A stretch of 64,000 nt of DNA from Distichodus sexfasciatus (Eukaryota; Chordata; Actinopteri; Characiformes; Distichodontidae). Positions 23,601 to 33,925 of this stretch are shown one piece after another. Location of the stretch: NCBI GenBank assembly GCA_032718565.1, contig JAVGVS010000159.1:652401-716400 (forward strand). The letters run 5' to 3'. Position numbers and translations under genes: made by a program. The notes under the pieces were generated by a model. The model ran no database searches and had not been told where the DNA came from. It worked only from the letters and a program-made list of their open reading frames with translations. Each line of letters begins with the position of its first letter. The stretch's first letter is position 1.

Positions 23601-23859
23601 ACCGGGGTACTCGTGAGCAAGGTACCATCCCCAAGCGGTGCTTCCTGGTGCTGCGTATGCCAGCTGCCCACTGCTCCTTCACGGATAGGTGCAGAGCTGT
23701 GCAAGTTTGTAATATTAACTGTGTAATCTTTTGGAATCACCCATTAACCTGTTCATCAGTTGTGAACGCCGCAGGAACAACTTTATTATTAATTGACCGA
23801 TGCTGAAATTCACAATGATTGACCTTTGGTAGACGGCTTATCACTATTGCTGCCCCATT

Positions 23860-23985
23860 GGGTGGTGGTCTAGTGGTCCTGCCTCCAGCGCTACCATCAT
23901 TGGGTCCCTGAGCAAGACCCTTAACCCCAAATTGCGAAATTAGAAAACGAAAGTCCAGAGCGTCAGCTAAACGCTGTAAATGTAA
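23860..23985 (+). repeat. Second tRNA-SINE type (CTGAGCAAGACCCTTAACCC), partial
   Basis: GGTGGTCTAGTGGTCCTG (box A region), then CCCTGAGCAAGACCCTTAAC and a tail ending CAGCTAAACGCTGTAAATG. The box B segment is deleted. Same family as 61391-61560. Confidence 0.7.
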
Positions 23986-25302
23986 ACGCTACCGTGCGTT
24001 AATGACACATAAATGTTAAACGTTTCCTACACATATATAACGTACGGCGATGTCCTCTAAATAGCTCGGTCTCTGGGCGAGACGTGTTTCGCAGGCTGGT
24101 ATAAATGTATGCATTATATGTCCCGCAAGCCCTCCATCTGTTCCCCCTCCGCTTGGCGGAGCGAAGCTGTGAACGCCAGTGCCGGTGTTTCTGACGTCTC
24201 GACTCGAACCCGGTCTCTCGGCGAGACGCGAGGGCTCCCTGACGCTCGCTCTCGCTTATCTGCAAAAGGTGCCGTTCGTCAGACGGGTGGGTTGGTGCGA
24301 GCGGCACACAGACGGCCTTCGTCTGCTCGGCAGACACGTCAAGTGGAACCTCTGCAGCGCTCTCGGTTGGACCAGGCGCTCCGCGAAAAACCGCCGCCCG
24401 AGGGTGCCGAACCATCTTTGGTGCGATTCCAGAGCGAGAATTATTTCCTGCTCGCCTCCCATGGGAAATAAGAAGCGATATATATTTTTTTTTTTTTCTG
24501 TTGGAGGGTTTGTCGTTGGATTTTCGTGTGATGGATGCTGTGTAAAGGTTAGTTGAGCCACTGCGATGCCAGCACTGTTGGGCCTTTGTTAACCCTTTTA
24601 GGCCAACGTGTCACTGACGGGGCATTTTTGTTTGGTGACCACGCATGGCGTCAATGCCGTCTTCCCACACAGAGCGGAGTGCAAAGAGGACATAACCATG
24701 AGTGACAAACTCGCTCTTCTCACACGCCATCCATCAGTAGCCATAATTAATCGTGCCGGAGGGGAGGGAGTGGAAGCTATGAGCGCTGATACATGCAGTG
24801 CCTGTGAATTCTCGCGTTAGCTTTAGCGGCTCGGATGAGCTAGCAGGAGAGGTGTCATCGTCAGTTTGGGAGTCTATCTCTCCGCCCAGCGACGCTCTGC
24901 AATCTGTGTGCTCAACACAATGCTCGTCGGATATGTGGAATCGAACGCTTTCTCCCTTTTTTGTATCACCTTCCTTTTGACGGCGTGTTAAATGAGACTG
25001 TTGTATTGGCTTTCGTTGCTGAAGACAAACAAAAACGGCTACGACGGTACAGATTTGAAGATGGTTCTTGATGGTCACTTGTTGGTTTGAGGCCGGCCAA
25101 GCGTTCAAAGCTGGTTTGGTGAGCTGCTTTGGTACCAGCTCCTGTTGAAGGGTTCTGAAAATGGGTTATTAATCAGCATACACAAATAACCAACTAAAGC
25201 AGCTTAATATTTGGTCGGGTTTTTATGTAGTTTTATGAAATATTGAGGTCAAATAAAATGTTTACAGTTTTTTCTAATTCCATGCTGGAATTACGGGAGA
25301 GA
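23986..25302. promoter_or_regulatory. Unique sequence with GC-rich patch at 24100-24450
   Basis: 24100-24450 is CpG-rich and non-repetitive and opens several overlapping frames on both strands (up to 138 codons). None has a domain or splice borders. It is a possible regulatory patch. 24600-25130 is unique sequence without features. Confidence 0.3.
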
Positions 25303-25400
25303 ATGAGCGATTATTTGTCATGGTGAACACACCACAGCACAGCACAAAGTGTGACCCCGTCTTTGAATGAGCAGTGGGCAGCTCTATCAGCGCCCGGGTT
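25303..25400 (-). repeat. tRNA-derived SINE family A, partial, minus strand
   Basis: The tail GATTATTTGTCATGGTGAAC and part of the body to GCAGTGGGCAGCT are present. The tRNA head is missing. Confidence 0.78.
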
Positions 25401-25748
25401 AACGATCATTGATCATCACCGTTATTAAGTAATTACAAGGTGCGCTACCGTGACTCCACTGCCGTCTCTTCTCTCTGTGCCGTTTGCTTCAATATATGTC
25501 CAGCCCACGAAAGTCTCTGATTGGCCGTGAAGCCAGTCATCGCTGAAGCCTTGTTGTCCCTCACACAACAATCACACACGAGCGCAGCGTGAAGCTCCGA
25601 GAAGGAAAAGAGGAGAGTTTAGAAAATCTCAATTTTGACAGCGACAGTATGGGCAACAACTACCAAATTATGCACCTTCACACAATCGGAACGGTCAGGG
25701 ATTACGCTAGTAGTACCCAAATCTGTAATGTAGTTGATCATTTAATAC

Positions 25749-25899
25749 TGGAGCAGTGGGTAGCATAACCATTAGGGAGTTGGCCCCATGATCAGAAGAT
25801 TTGCCGGTTCAAGTCCTGGACCAGTAAAGATACCACTGAGCTACTCGTGAGCAAGGTACCGTCACCAAGCACTGCTCCGTCACATTTTGTTGGTGCACT
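25749..25899 (+). repeat. tRNA-derived SINE family A, partial
   Basis: Head with box B GGTTCAAGTCC, then the body to CAAGCACTGCTCC, then directly TCACATTTTGTTGGTGCACT. A deletion has removed the segment before the tail. Confidence 0.8.
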
Positions 25900-25966
25900 G
25901 TTGGCGTAACGGTAGGATGTTCGCCCCGTGATCAGAAGGTCGCAGGTTCGAATCCAGGGCCGGTAA
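25900..25966 (+). repeat. SINE family A head only
   Basis: TTGGCGTAACGGTAGGATG to GGTTCGAATCCAGGGCCGGT: boxes A and B only, directly abutting the previous copy and the next hAT fragment. Confidence 0.78.
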
Positions 25967-26255
25967 ATCGTGAGCCCAAGAATTGGAATCGAATCGTGAG
26001 ATTTTCTGCCTCATGCACTCCTACGTAACGGTTAGGGAGTTGGTCCCGTGATTGGAAGGTTGCAGTTTCGAATCCTACACTGGATAAAGGTACCACCGAG
26101 GTACTCATGAGCAAGGTACCGTCCCCAAGCACTGCTCCCCGGGCACTTTTTAGCTGCCCACTGCTCCTTCATGGATGGGTTAAATGCAGAGGTCACATTT
26201 GGTTGTGGTGCACTGTGTGCTGTGCTGTGTTCACAATGACAAATAATCACTCCCT
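25967..26255 (+). repeat. hAT fragment joined to SINE family A: left arm of an inverted pair
   Basis: 25967-26023 is the end of a hAT element (contains GAGATTTTCTGCCTCATGCA, ending CTCCTA). 26024-26255 is a family A SINE with box B TTTCGAATCC and a full body and tail. The same hAT/SINE junction occurs inverted at 27542/27543. The SINE tail is followed by a second imperfect tail copy to about 26310. Confidence 0.85.
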
Positions 26256-26310
26256 TTCACTTCACTGTGTGCTCTGCTGTGTTGACAATGACAAATAATC
26301 ACTCATTTAA

Positions 26311-27330
26311 TGCACTTAAAATGCTTGTGACTAGCTCAAGCTGCGTCTTGCACTCAAGCTGTTTTTACTGGCAACCCTGTTAAAGAGATCGCTTGATCAG
26401 CAACAGACCAGCAAGTGACGGCCATGTCCCATCTTCAGATCACTTTAGGTTGATGCTATAATTTGTGTACACATTGGATTGACCCTCAAAACAAAGGCAG
26501 GAAACACGTTCGGCACTGGGAACATCCGAAATCCAAACGCTGCTGTAGTTAGCGGTGCTTTGTTCAGCCTGGATTGGTTAGTTCTGTCTTATCTGTACAG
26601 ATGGGATGGAGAAATGAAATTAGATCCGGATAAATATGATTCAGACTTGCTTGGCAGAAAGGCAGGGTAATTTATTTTAAATTGGAAGTACACTTAAGCA
26701 TACAGACAGCTGCAGCAAAGGCATGATTACCGTATAATGAAAAGTGACAATTACATGAGCTCATGTAGAGTACAGAAATATATCCACCTTATGGATAACT
26801 GTAACATTTAACTCAGCGGTAAGGATGAACTGCTTAATTATCTATTTACACATTAACAAGATCAAACTTGACTGAAACTCACACTTCTTACACTCGCACA
26901 AGCACTAGAAGTCTTTAAAAGCAGCAGGTTGGAGAGAGCCGATGCATATGGTAGTCTTGAGCAGGAATTCACAACATCTTCAGTCACTTTTATACAGAAA
27001 AATGCACATGTTAAAACTGAAAATGTGAAAATAAAACTCTAAAAGACTAAAAAGGATCGTCAGTATGTTGCATATTTATTCATGCTTTGCATTTGTTTGT
27101 GAAGTGAAATAACAAAAAAATCTTGAATATTGGATTAAACATTTCCATAAACATTGGAGGACATTCCATCACTGGTTCGGTCTAAAATAGATGTTAAACT
27201 TACATTTAGTATAAGTATTTTGATCCAGTGCTTGAATAACTTCCAACTGTATTGTTGAATCATTTTTTAAGATTATTGATTTTATTCTAGGGTTAGTAAT
27301 AAATCAATAACTCTGCAATAACTAGGGAGT
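26311..27330. other. Unique spacer between inverted arms
   Basis: About 1 kb of non-repetitive sequence between the two inverted SINE/hAT arms. A 63-codon frame (26479-26670, +) includes GALFSLDWLVLSYLYRWDGE, which looks protein-like, but I recognise no family and the splice borders are weak. Confidence 0.4.
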
Positions 27331-27838
27331 GAGTGAGTGTCATTATGTACAGCACACAGTGCACAACAGCGAAATCTGACCTCTGCATTTGACCCATCCG
27401 TGAAGGAGCAGAGGGCAGCACGTCCGGGGAGCAGTGCTTGGGGACGGTACCATGCTCATGAGTACCTCGGTGGTACCTTTATCCAGTGCAGGATTCGAAC
27501 CAGCAACCTTCCAATCACAGGATCAACTCCCTAACCGTTATGTAGGAGTGCATGAGGCAGAAAATCTCACAATTCGATTCCAGTTCTTGGGCTCACGATT
27601 CGATTCAGAATCGATTCACGATTCAAAATATAGATGAATTTGTTTCCAGATTGCTGTTTTGAAATACTTTTTCCGTTTCACTGTGGCAGATCAACAAAAA
27701 ATCACACAGAAACAAATGGAGTTTAGGGTTAGGGTTATGAATTGATATTTTGGAATGCATGAATCGATTTGGAATCAACAGAGAATTTTTTTTAAAAAAA
27801 TTTGCACATCCCTACCATTACGCTACTAACTGCTCCAC
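27331..27838 (-). repeat. SINE family A, minus strand, split by a hAT element: right arm of inverted pair
   Basis: Tail and body run 27331-27542. The head resumes after the insertion at 27815 with CCATTACGCTACTAACTGCT. Interruption of one SINE is shown by the order of phrases and by the 8-bp repeat at its edges. Confidence 0.85.
27543..27814. mobile_element. hAT element (GTGCATGAGGCAG / TTGCACATCCCTA type) inserted in a SINE
   Basis: Begins TAGGAGTGCATGAGGCAG, ends TTTGCACATCCCTA. Flanks CCGTTATG (27535-27542) and CCATTACG (27815-27822) match at 6 of 8 positions; the SINE consensus here is CCGTTACG. The interior holds CACGATTCGATTC phrases shared with 61616-62424. A short TTAGGG-like stretch near 27723-27736 is internal. 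Confidence 0.8.
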
Positions 27839-29039
27839 TAAACCCGCCATAGTGTTATGATGCTTTTATGTGCACAACCCTGTTCTAAACCCTTCTTACT
27901 CTAAAAAAGACGAGGACAACGTGTCTGTGTTGTAACAAGCCCTGAACAGGTTCTGCAGAGTTTAAGAGGTTAGCAGATCAACATTCGTAATGCAGGATTG
28001 ACCTACTTTTCGAAGATGCAGTTTCAGATGATGACTCCTTCTGCACCTAATAACGTATGAAAATTTCCCTGTAAAAACAAAAAAGTTGCGGCAGGATTTC
28101 AGTGTAATGAAGACGGGTTACTACCCTTCCACTTTGCAACAATATCATGTTTTTAAGACATTGAAAATGAGGTAATAAAAGTTTGTATATATTGATCCTA
28201 AGAATATAGATTATCAATTTAAATGTTGGGTTTTATATTAAGGAGCTCATAAATGCTGTTACTACAGGCAGAAATGAGCATAACTTTATGGAAACAATAC
28301 TGCGTTTTGATAGAATATACACACAAAAATGGCTAAAGTAGCTGTAAATAAATTAATGAAAACTTAACACTTGCCTGTGTCAAACTGTGCAGGAGTAGCA
28401 AATATGATAATAAAAAAAAGAATAACACCTTAGATTCTGCACCTGTTCAACAGCAAAACCATCTACAACTGCACCATTACCCATCATGCACAGCGCTTTA
28501 CGGTAAAGTTCGGTAAGACGGTATTTCCTGTAGTTTACCTTTGAGGTTCAAGAGTAATTTTACTACAGTTCTTCACAGTGAAAAATGGTGATGAATCACA
28601 GGCACCGGAACCCTGCTACGATACCGATATGATAAATAATAAGCTCTGATAAAGATGAATAAGAAAAGATGGCGGAGGCAGACGCTCAGTGTCCCCTCCA
28701 CTAATTATCCTCCACGGAGGCCCCCCAGTGCAGCACTTACACTGTAAATATGCTGTTAAAGGGAAGCTTCTGTAAACCCAACACCCCCCGCCATAATCAA
28801 AAACACAAAAAAGTGTTGCCGTGGAAACCGCGTATAGCCGCCTGAAGTCAAACAAAATCCCTTTTCCAATATGAGTTTATATTTAGAATTTCTCTCTCTT
28901 AGGGGGCTGCCTATCAGATGCCATTCATAGACCTGCTTTAATTGTCTCCGGGCTGTGTTTTTCTCCATTTAATCTTCATATATTACGACTTTTAGAAAGC
29001 AGCAGAGAAATGTGCTGCGATAATGCTTTTCTCGGTCTG
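27839..29039. promoter_or_regulatory. Unique sequence, possible conserved element at 28660-28980
   Basis: 28660-28980 is non-repetitive, with a TAATTA core at 28702-28707 and balanced composition. No splice-bounded exon. The conserved-element call is a guess from texture. Confidence 0.3.
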
Positions 29040-29237
29040 CTGTGTGTGTGTGTGTGTGTGTGTTTCTATGCTTTTGTTAGTTTGTCTGCCACAAGTGTAC
29101 TGTGTCTGTGTGTGTGTTTCTATGCTTCTGTTAATATGTGCCTGCTTATAAGTATAGTTGTGTGTGTGTGTGTGTGCGCGTGCTTCTGTTCATGTGTGCC
29201 TGCCTTTAAGTGAGTGAGTGTGTGTGTGTGTGTGTCT
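29040..29237. repeat. Cluster of GT microsatellites
   Basis: (GT)n runs at 29041-29063, 29103-29119, 29158-29180 and 29216-29236, each separated by similar short spacers containing TTTCTATGCTTCTGTTA-like text. This suggests local duplication of a GT-bearing unit of about 60 bp. Confidence 0.8.
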
Positions 29238-29578
29238 GTGTTTCGTTACAGATCCTTGGCAGTGTCCGCGCGCCGAGTGTTTGGCAGTGTTGGGGATTAA
29301 CATGCTTATCGCGGAGTCTCTGTTCTCTTACATATATTATCTGCCTGTGCTGATCATTCATCTTATCCAAGTTGCGGCATCTCAATCTACCGCTGAAAAG
29401 CGCTCCATCTGTGCCATGCGCCTTTTTGTAACACACTTTGCGATGCCAGATTTATCCCATCACGCTATTCAAGAGCCTTGGTCTTAAGTAAATCAGAGCC
29501 ACATTAACTGTGCTGGCTCACGCCACATGGGAGAGACGGGTTTAATTCTAACTAGTGGTCTTTGAACAACCTTTTAAT
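29238..29578. other. Unique sequence, no recognised element
   Basis: Non-repetitive and of balanced composition. The 89-codon plus-strand frame (29218-29487) starts within the GT repeat and has no domain. It could be a conserved non-coding element. Confidence 0.35.
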
Positions 29579-29836
29579 AGTGTGTGTGTGTGTGTGTGTG
29601 TTGCCGACCAGAAGTGCTGTTTAACATTCTGTATCCATAACTGTACAATTTAGTTCCTTTCAGGCCCTAAAAATGCAGAACCGTTGAATCATTTCAGTAC
29701 AACCTTGGCTGCATGTGCATTTATGAAGCTACTTTGCTCATAAATTACACAATTATCTCCGTAAATATGTGGATAAATGATCTGCACGGCAGATATGAGA
29801 CGTGTCTGAAGAAAGGCTGTTCGACGTTTTATAAAG

Positions 29837-29897
<61 letters not shown>

Positions 29898-29906
29898 TAT
29901 ATATAT
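29579..29906. repeat. GT run and long TA microsatellite
   Basis: (GT)n at 29579-29601 and an almost pure (TA)n of about 65 bp at 29841-29906. The TA run directly abuts the minisatellite that follows. Confidence 0.9.
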
Positions 29907-30520
29907 GGAGCACTAACTCGACCTCTCTCGCGCGCTAACTCGACCTCTCTCGCGCGCTAACTCGACCTCTCTTGTGCGCTAACTCGGTCTCTCTCTCACA
30001 CTAACTCACCTCTCACATGTGCTAACTCGGTCTCCCTCACGTGATAACTCGGTCTCCCTCGCGTGATAACTCGGTCTCTCTCGCGCAATAACTCGGTCTC
30101 TCTCGTGCGCTAACTCACCTCTCACGTGCGCTAACTCGGTCTCCCTCACGCGATAACTCGGTCTCTCTCACGCGCTAACTCGGTCTCTCTCACGCGCTAA
30201 CTCAACCTCTCTCACGTGCTTACTCGGTCTCTCTCACGTGCTAACTCGGTCTCTCGCGCACACCATCTAAACCTCTCTCGCACCCTAACTCAGTCTCTCT
30301 CACGCACTAACTCAACCTCTCTTGTGAGCTAACTCTGTCTCTCTCACACTGTCTCAACCTCTCTCACGCGCTAACTCGGTCTCTCTCACGCACTAACTCA
30401 ACCTCTCTTGTGCGCTAACTCTGTCTCTCTCACACTGTCTCAACCTCTCTCATGCGCTAACTCGGTCTCTCGCGCGCACTTAATCAACTGGACCGCGCAC
30501 TAACGCGGTCTCTCTCATTT
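29907..30520. repeat. About 22-bp CpG-containing minisatellite
   Basis: Roughly 25-28 tandem units of the type GCTAACTCGGTCTCTCTCAC with GCG/GTG variants. Variant classes (GACC, GGTC, AACC; CGCG, CGTG) are interspersed. A longer block is duplicated with an 86-bp period: CACGCACTAACTCAACC begins at 30301 and again at 30387. This is unit-level expansion followed by block duplication. Confidence 0.92.
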
Positions 30521-31009
30521 ACTCCCACCGCTCCTGTTACAAACGACTGAAGCCCAGGTGGTTGTGGATCTCGTTTATTTTCTCTGAACCTGTAGATCTT
30601 TCTCATCCGTTAAGCTGGTTATCAGCTCTGCTGGTCTCAAGCACGAACAGATCAGTGCTAATGTACTTACATAATTAAAAACATTTCATGAACCACATTT
30701 GTGTTGTTTTTTTCCCCCTCCTTGAATACATTATTTAGGTCCAGATGGTGTGCGCGTTCCCTCTGAGAGGCACGTTTTAGTCATAAATTGACTTCCATTG
30801 TCTTTGTGTCTTGTGCACAATTTGGTATTTCGCTTTTTACGCATAAATTCGATTAACTTTTTAAAGATTTTCACTTTTTCCCTTGTTACGGGTTAAAATA
30901 AGTTAACTCCAGTGTTAGATGACTTGCTTTCTGCTATGAAACAATAACAGCAGAAACTCTTTAATTCGTGGTATATAATTGAAGCTTGAGTCCCCACATG
31001 TTTCCTTTC
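30521..31009. other. Unique AT-rich sequence
   Basis: Nothing recognisable as a gene or repeat. Confidence 0.4.
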
Positions 31010-31190
31010 GTCGTCGTTAGCGCGAGCGGAGTAGCAGGGGACGCGGCCGTTAGCAGCGGGAGACGGACTCGGGCCACGCCACTCGCAGCACCGCGCGTTA
31101 GCTAACAGCACGCGCCGCGCCACCGGCCGACATGTAATAACTGTAATCACCAGCTGACGTGCAGCAGTGCACTGTGGGAAGTGCAGTCAT
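31010..31190 (-). promoter_or_regulatory. CpG-rich patch with a ZNF143-type motif, candidate promoter
   Basis: 31010-31135 is packed with CpG (GCGCGAGCGG; ACGCGCCGCGCC) in otherwise AT-rich sequence. Just beyond it, on the minus strand, 31161-31187 reads ACTGCACTTCCCACAGTGC followed by ACTGC. This is close to the known ZNF143/Staf site (ACTACAATTCCCAGCATGCA). A TGACGT (CRE half-site) lies at 31155-31160. Minus-strand transcription would run into the CpG-rich block, where an open frame starts at 31150. Family knowledge: such sites sit near transcription starts of many vertebrate genes. The promoter itself is inferred. Confidence 0.4.
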
Positions 31191-31725
31191 GAGGGGTTTC
31201 TCATGTTTGGCCAAACTGCCGTCCGCACGTTAGCATGCCGAGTTTAAAGTCTGGTCCCAACTGGCCTTCCTCACTTGTCTTTATTTCAATCTGTGTTTCT
31301 CTTTCTTTTAGCGGTACACAACATTAAAATAAATGTGATGTGTGTTTTCTGATCTTTTAACTACTGAGCACTGAGGCCATTGAAAACCCACACACGGACA
31401 TGATCGTCATGAAACGAGTGCTCATGCGTCTGCGGAATGGTCATTTTTATTGTTTGGACACAGCTTGAGACTGTTCGTGTATACGGGAGATAGGGAGAGA
31501 GAGGTCAGGACCAGGATCAGCGCGACATGACTATGTTGCTGAATGCCTGAAGTCAAAAATCTATCGTACGCTGGTCCGGTCAGCCGCTACTTTCGGGTCT
31601 GAGTGACCATGTTGGACGACAGTGACAAGTTTAATCGCCAGTCGACTGAACTCTATGGAAATGCGTGTGACCCGCTGAACGCTGGGCATCTCGCCGCTCG
31701 ACCACATAGCAAAGGACCCGTTCAG

Positions 31726-31762
<37 letters not shown>

Positions 31763-31893
31763 TGATGATGGCAGTAGCAGTAAAGAACACCTCTCCTAAC
31801 CCTAAAGACTTCCTTCCACCTTCTCGCAAGATAGTAACCGAGTCATGTAGTGTCTTTAGTGATGTGGGACGGGAAATAGAGAGAGAAACACAG

Positions 31894-31927
<34 letters not shown>

Positions 31928-32637
31928 GAGAGAGAGTGAAAAGGAACAGTCTAATCTCCGCGGCTACACTGTTCTTTTTCTTTTCAGTCAGGATTCAATT
32001 ACTGCCCCTCCTTTGACCTCTGACCCTGCCGACTGACCCCATCCGTCGCCTTCTAATAGTAGCCACCGCTAACTCTCCTCTCCTCTTGTCTTTAGTTCTC
32101 CTTTCTTTTCTCTCTCTCTCTCCCTCTCTCCGATTTCTGTCTCCTTCTTCCACCAACTTTTCCGTATATACCCTTTCTCCCGCCCGGCTTTTTCCCACCG
32201 CCGTCCTCTCTTTCACCCCCTCCTCGCCGCTCCACCTGACCCCCGGCTTCGTTCCTCCAAGTGTGTCGTCAGATTTGCGTTTGGTTGCAAACTGTACGGC
32301 TCGACTGCTCTAATCTCCTCTTAATGCTCACACGTCAGCTCCATCGCGGCTAAACTGTCTCTTCTTTTTCTCGTATTTTTTCCTCGGTACAGTCTCCCGT
32401 TTTTAAGCGATATTCCCACTTTTAGGAGACGGGCCTCTGGCCGTGTTTTGAACGGAGAGATTTACGCCGTATTCCTTCATCGATCGGCTAACCTTGCGCT
32501 AAGCTGCAGTCGATGGCTCTTAATCCGGCTCTGTATCTTAATCACAACACAGATACCTGTTAATTACCCGACCAGTTCAAGTGTTTTCACTGCTTAAAGA
32601 GGGATTTGGGATTGATTGCATTGCATTACCGCCAAGT
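31191..32637. repeat. Unique sequence with GT runs and a pyrimidine-rich block
   Basis: (GT)n at 31729-31757 and 31896-31924; pyrimidine-rich 32080-32240. Several small frames arise from the CT-rich text. No exon recognised. Confidence 0.5.
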
Positions 32638-32661
32638 TGTGTGTGTGTGTGTGTGTGTGTG
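32638..32661. repeat. GT microsatellite
   Basis: (GT)n run of about 24 bp. Confidence 0.9.
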
Positions 32662-32929
32662 AAGACAGGAAGAAGGGAAGATAATGCAGGAGAGATATTT
32701 ATAGCCTTTTGAACGGACGACATGGTTTGGTATCGGGTCAGGGATAAACCATGAACTTATAAACTCACAGAGGGGCCTCACTCTCTCTCTGCTCCTTTTT
32801 CCTCCTCCATCTTCTACTTCTTCTCTCTCTCTTTTGTATCTACATGAAGACTGGCCTTGTGTCTCCCTCCTTTCACTCTCAGGCTCTCTCACCCTGTACC
32901 TTTTAGTTCTGTCTTTCATGCTATTTTGC

Positions 32930-33152
32930 TCATCTGTCTGTCTGTCTGTCTGTGTGTATATCTGTCTGTTTATCTATCTATCTGTCTATCTATCTATCTA
33001 TCTATCTATCTGTCTATCTGTCTGTCTGTGTGTATATCTGTCTGTTTATCTCTCTGTCTGTCTGTCTATCTGTCTGTTTATCTATCTATCTGTCTGTCTG
33101 TCTGTGTGTATATCTGTCTGTTTATCGATCTATCTGTCTATCTATCTATCTA

Positions 33153-33185
<33 letters not shown>

Positions 33186-33925
33186 GTGTACATCTGTCTG
33201 TTTATCGATCTATCTGTCTATATATCTATCTATCTGTCTATCTATCTGTCTGTCTGTCTGTGTGTATATCTGTCTGTTTATCTCTGTCTGTCTGACTATC
33301 TGTCTATCTGTCTGTTTATCTATCTATCTATCTGTCTGTCTGTCTGTGTGTATATCTGTCTGTTTATCTATCTATCGGTCTATATATCTATCTGTCTGTG
33401 TGTATATCTGTCTGTTTATCTATCTGTCTGTCTGTCTGACTATCTGTCTATCTGTCTGTTTATCTATCTGTCTGTCTGTTTATCTATCTGTCTGTATATC
33501 TATCTCTCTGTCTGTCTGTGTGTATATCTGTCTGTTTATCTATCTGTCTGTCTGTCTGTCTGTCTGACTATCTGTCTGTCTGTCTGTCTGACTGTCTGTC
33601 TATCTGTCTGTTTATCTATCTATCTGTCTGTCTGTCTGTATATCTGTCTGTTTATCTATCTGTCTGTCTGTTTATCTATCTATCTGTCTGTATATCTATC
33701 TCTCTGTCTGTCTGTGTGTATATCTGTCTGTTTATCTATCTGTCTGTCTGTCTGACTATCTATCTATCTATCTGTCTGTCTGTCTGTCTGTCTGTTTATA
33801 TATCTATCTGTCTGTCTGTCTGTTTATCTATCTGTCTCACTCTCTGTCTATCTATTTGTCTGTCTAACTGTCTGTCTGTCTGACTATCTGTCTATCTGTA
33901 TATTTGTCTATCTATGTGTCTTGTT
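32930..33925. repeat. 1-kb TCTG/TCTA tetranucleotide array with higher-order structure
   Basis: An almost uninterrupted mix of TCTG and TCTA. A longer phrase, TGTGTGTATATCTGTCTGTT followed by TATC, recurs about eight times (near 32950, 33090, 33262, 33348, 33399, 33519, 33718, plus variants), so the array grew by block duplication as well as slippage. All forward frames stay open because the 4-bp unit lacks stops, giving Cys/Leu/Ser/Val/Ile/Tyr repeats of up to 267 codons. These are artefacts. Confidence 0.95.

Larger units (their letters stand above)
22651..23690 (+). repeat. SINE family A copy split by a family B element
   Basis: The left part (22651-22700) runs from GGGCAGTTGGTGATCGG to TACCACTGAG. 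The right part resumes at 23601 with GGTACTCGTGAGCAAGGTAC and the body up to about 23690. In intact copies these phrases adjoin, so the 900 bp between them is an insertion. The head has lost the segment between box A and box B. Confidence 0.82.

Noticed and set aside
24109..24556. Several overlapping 100-138-codon ORFs on both strands
   Set aside because: GC-rich sequence with few stops opens frames in all directions. None carries a recognisable motif.
27720..27740. Interstitial telomeric repeat (TTAGGG-like)
   Set aside because: Only about two units, and they lie inside a hAT element interior.
29010..29487. ORFs rich in Cys and Val
   Set aside because: Translated GT microsatellites with short unique extensions.
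29907..30520. CRISPR-like array
   Set aside because: Direct tandem units without unique spacers in a vertebrate genome; it is a minisatellite.
32834..33883. Long overlapping ORFs (up to 267 codons) with Cys/Ser/Val/Leu/Ile/Tyr repeats
   Set aside because: They are the three forward frames of a stop-free TCTG/TCTA microsatellite. They have no start context, splice borders or non-repeat portion.
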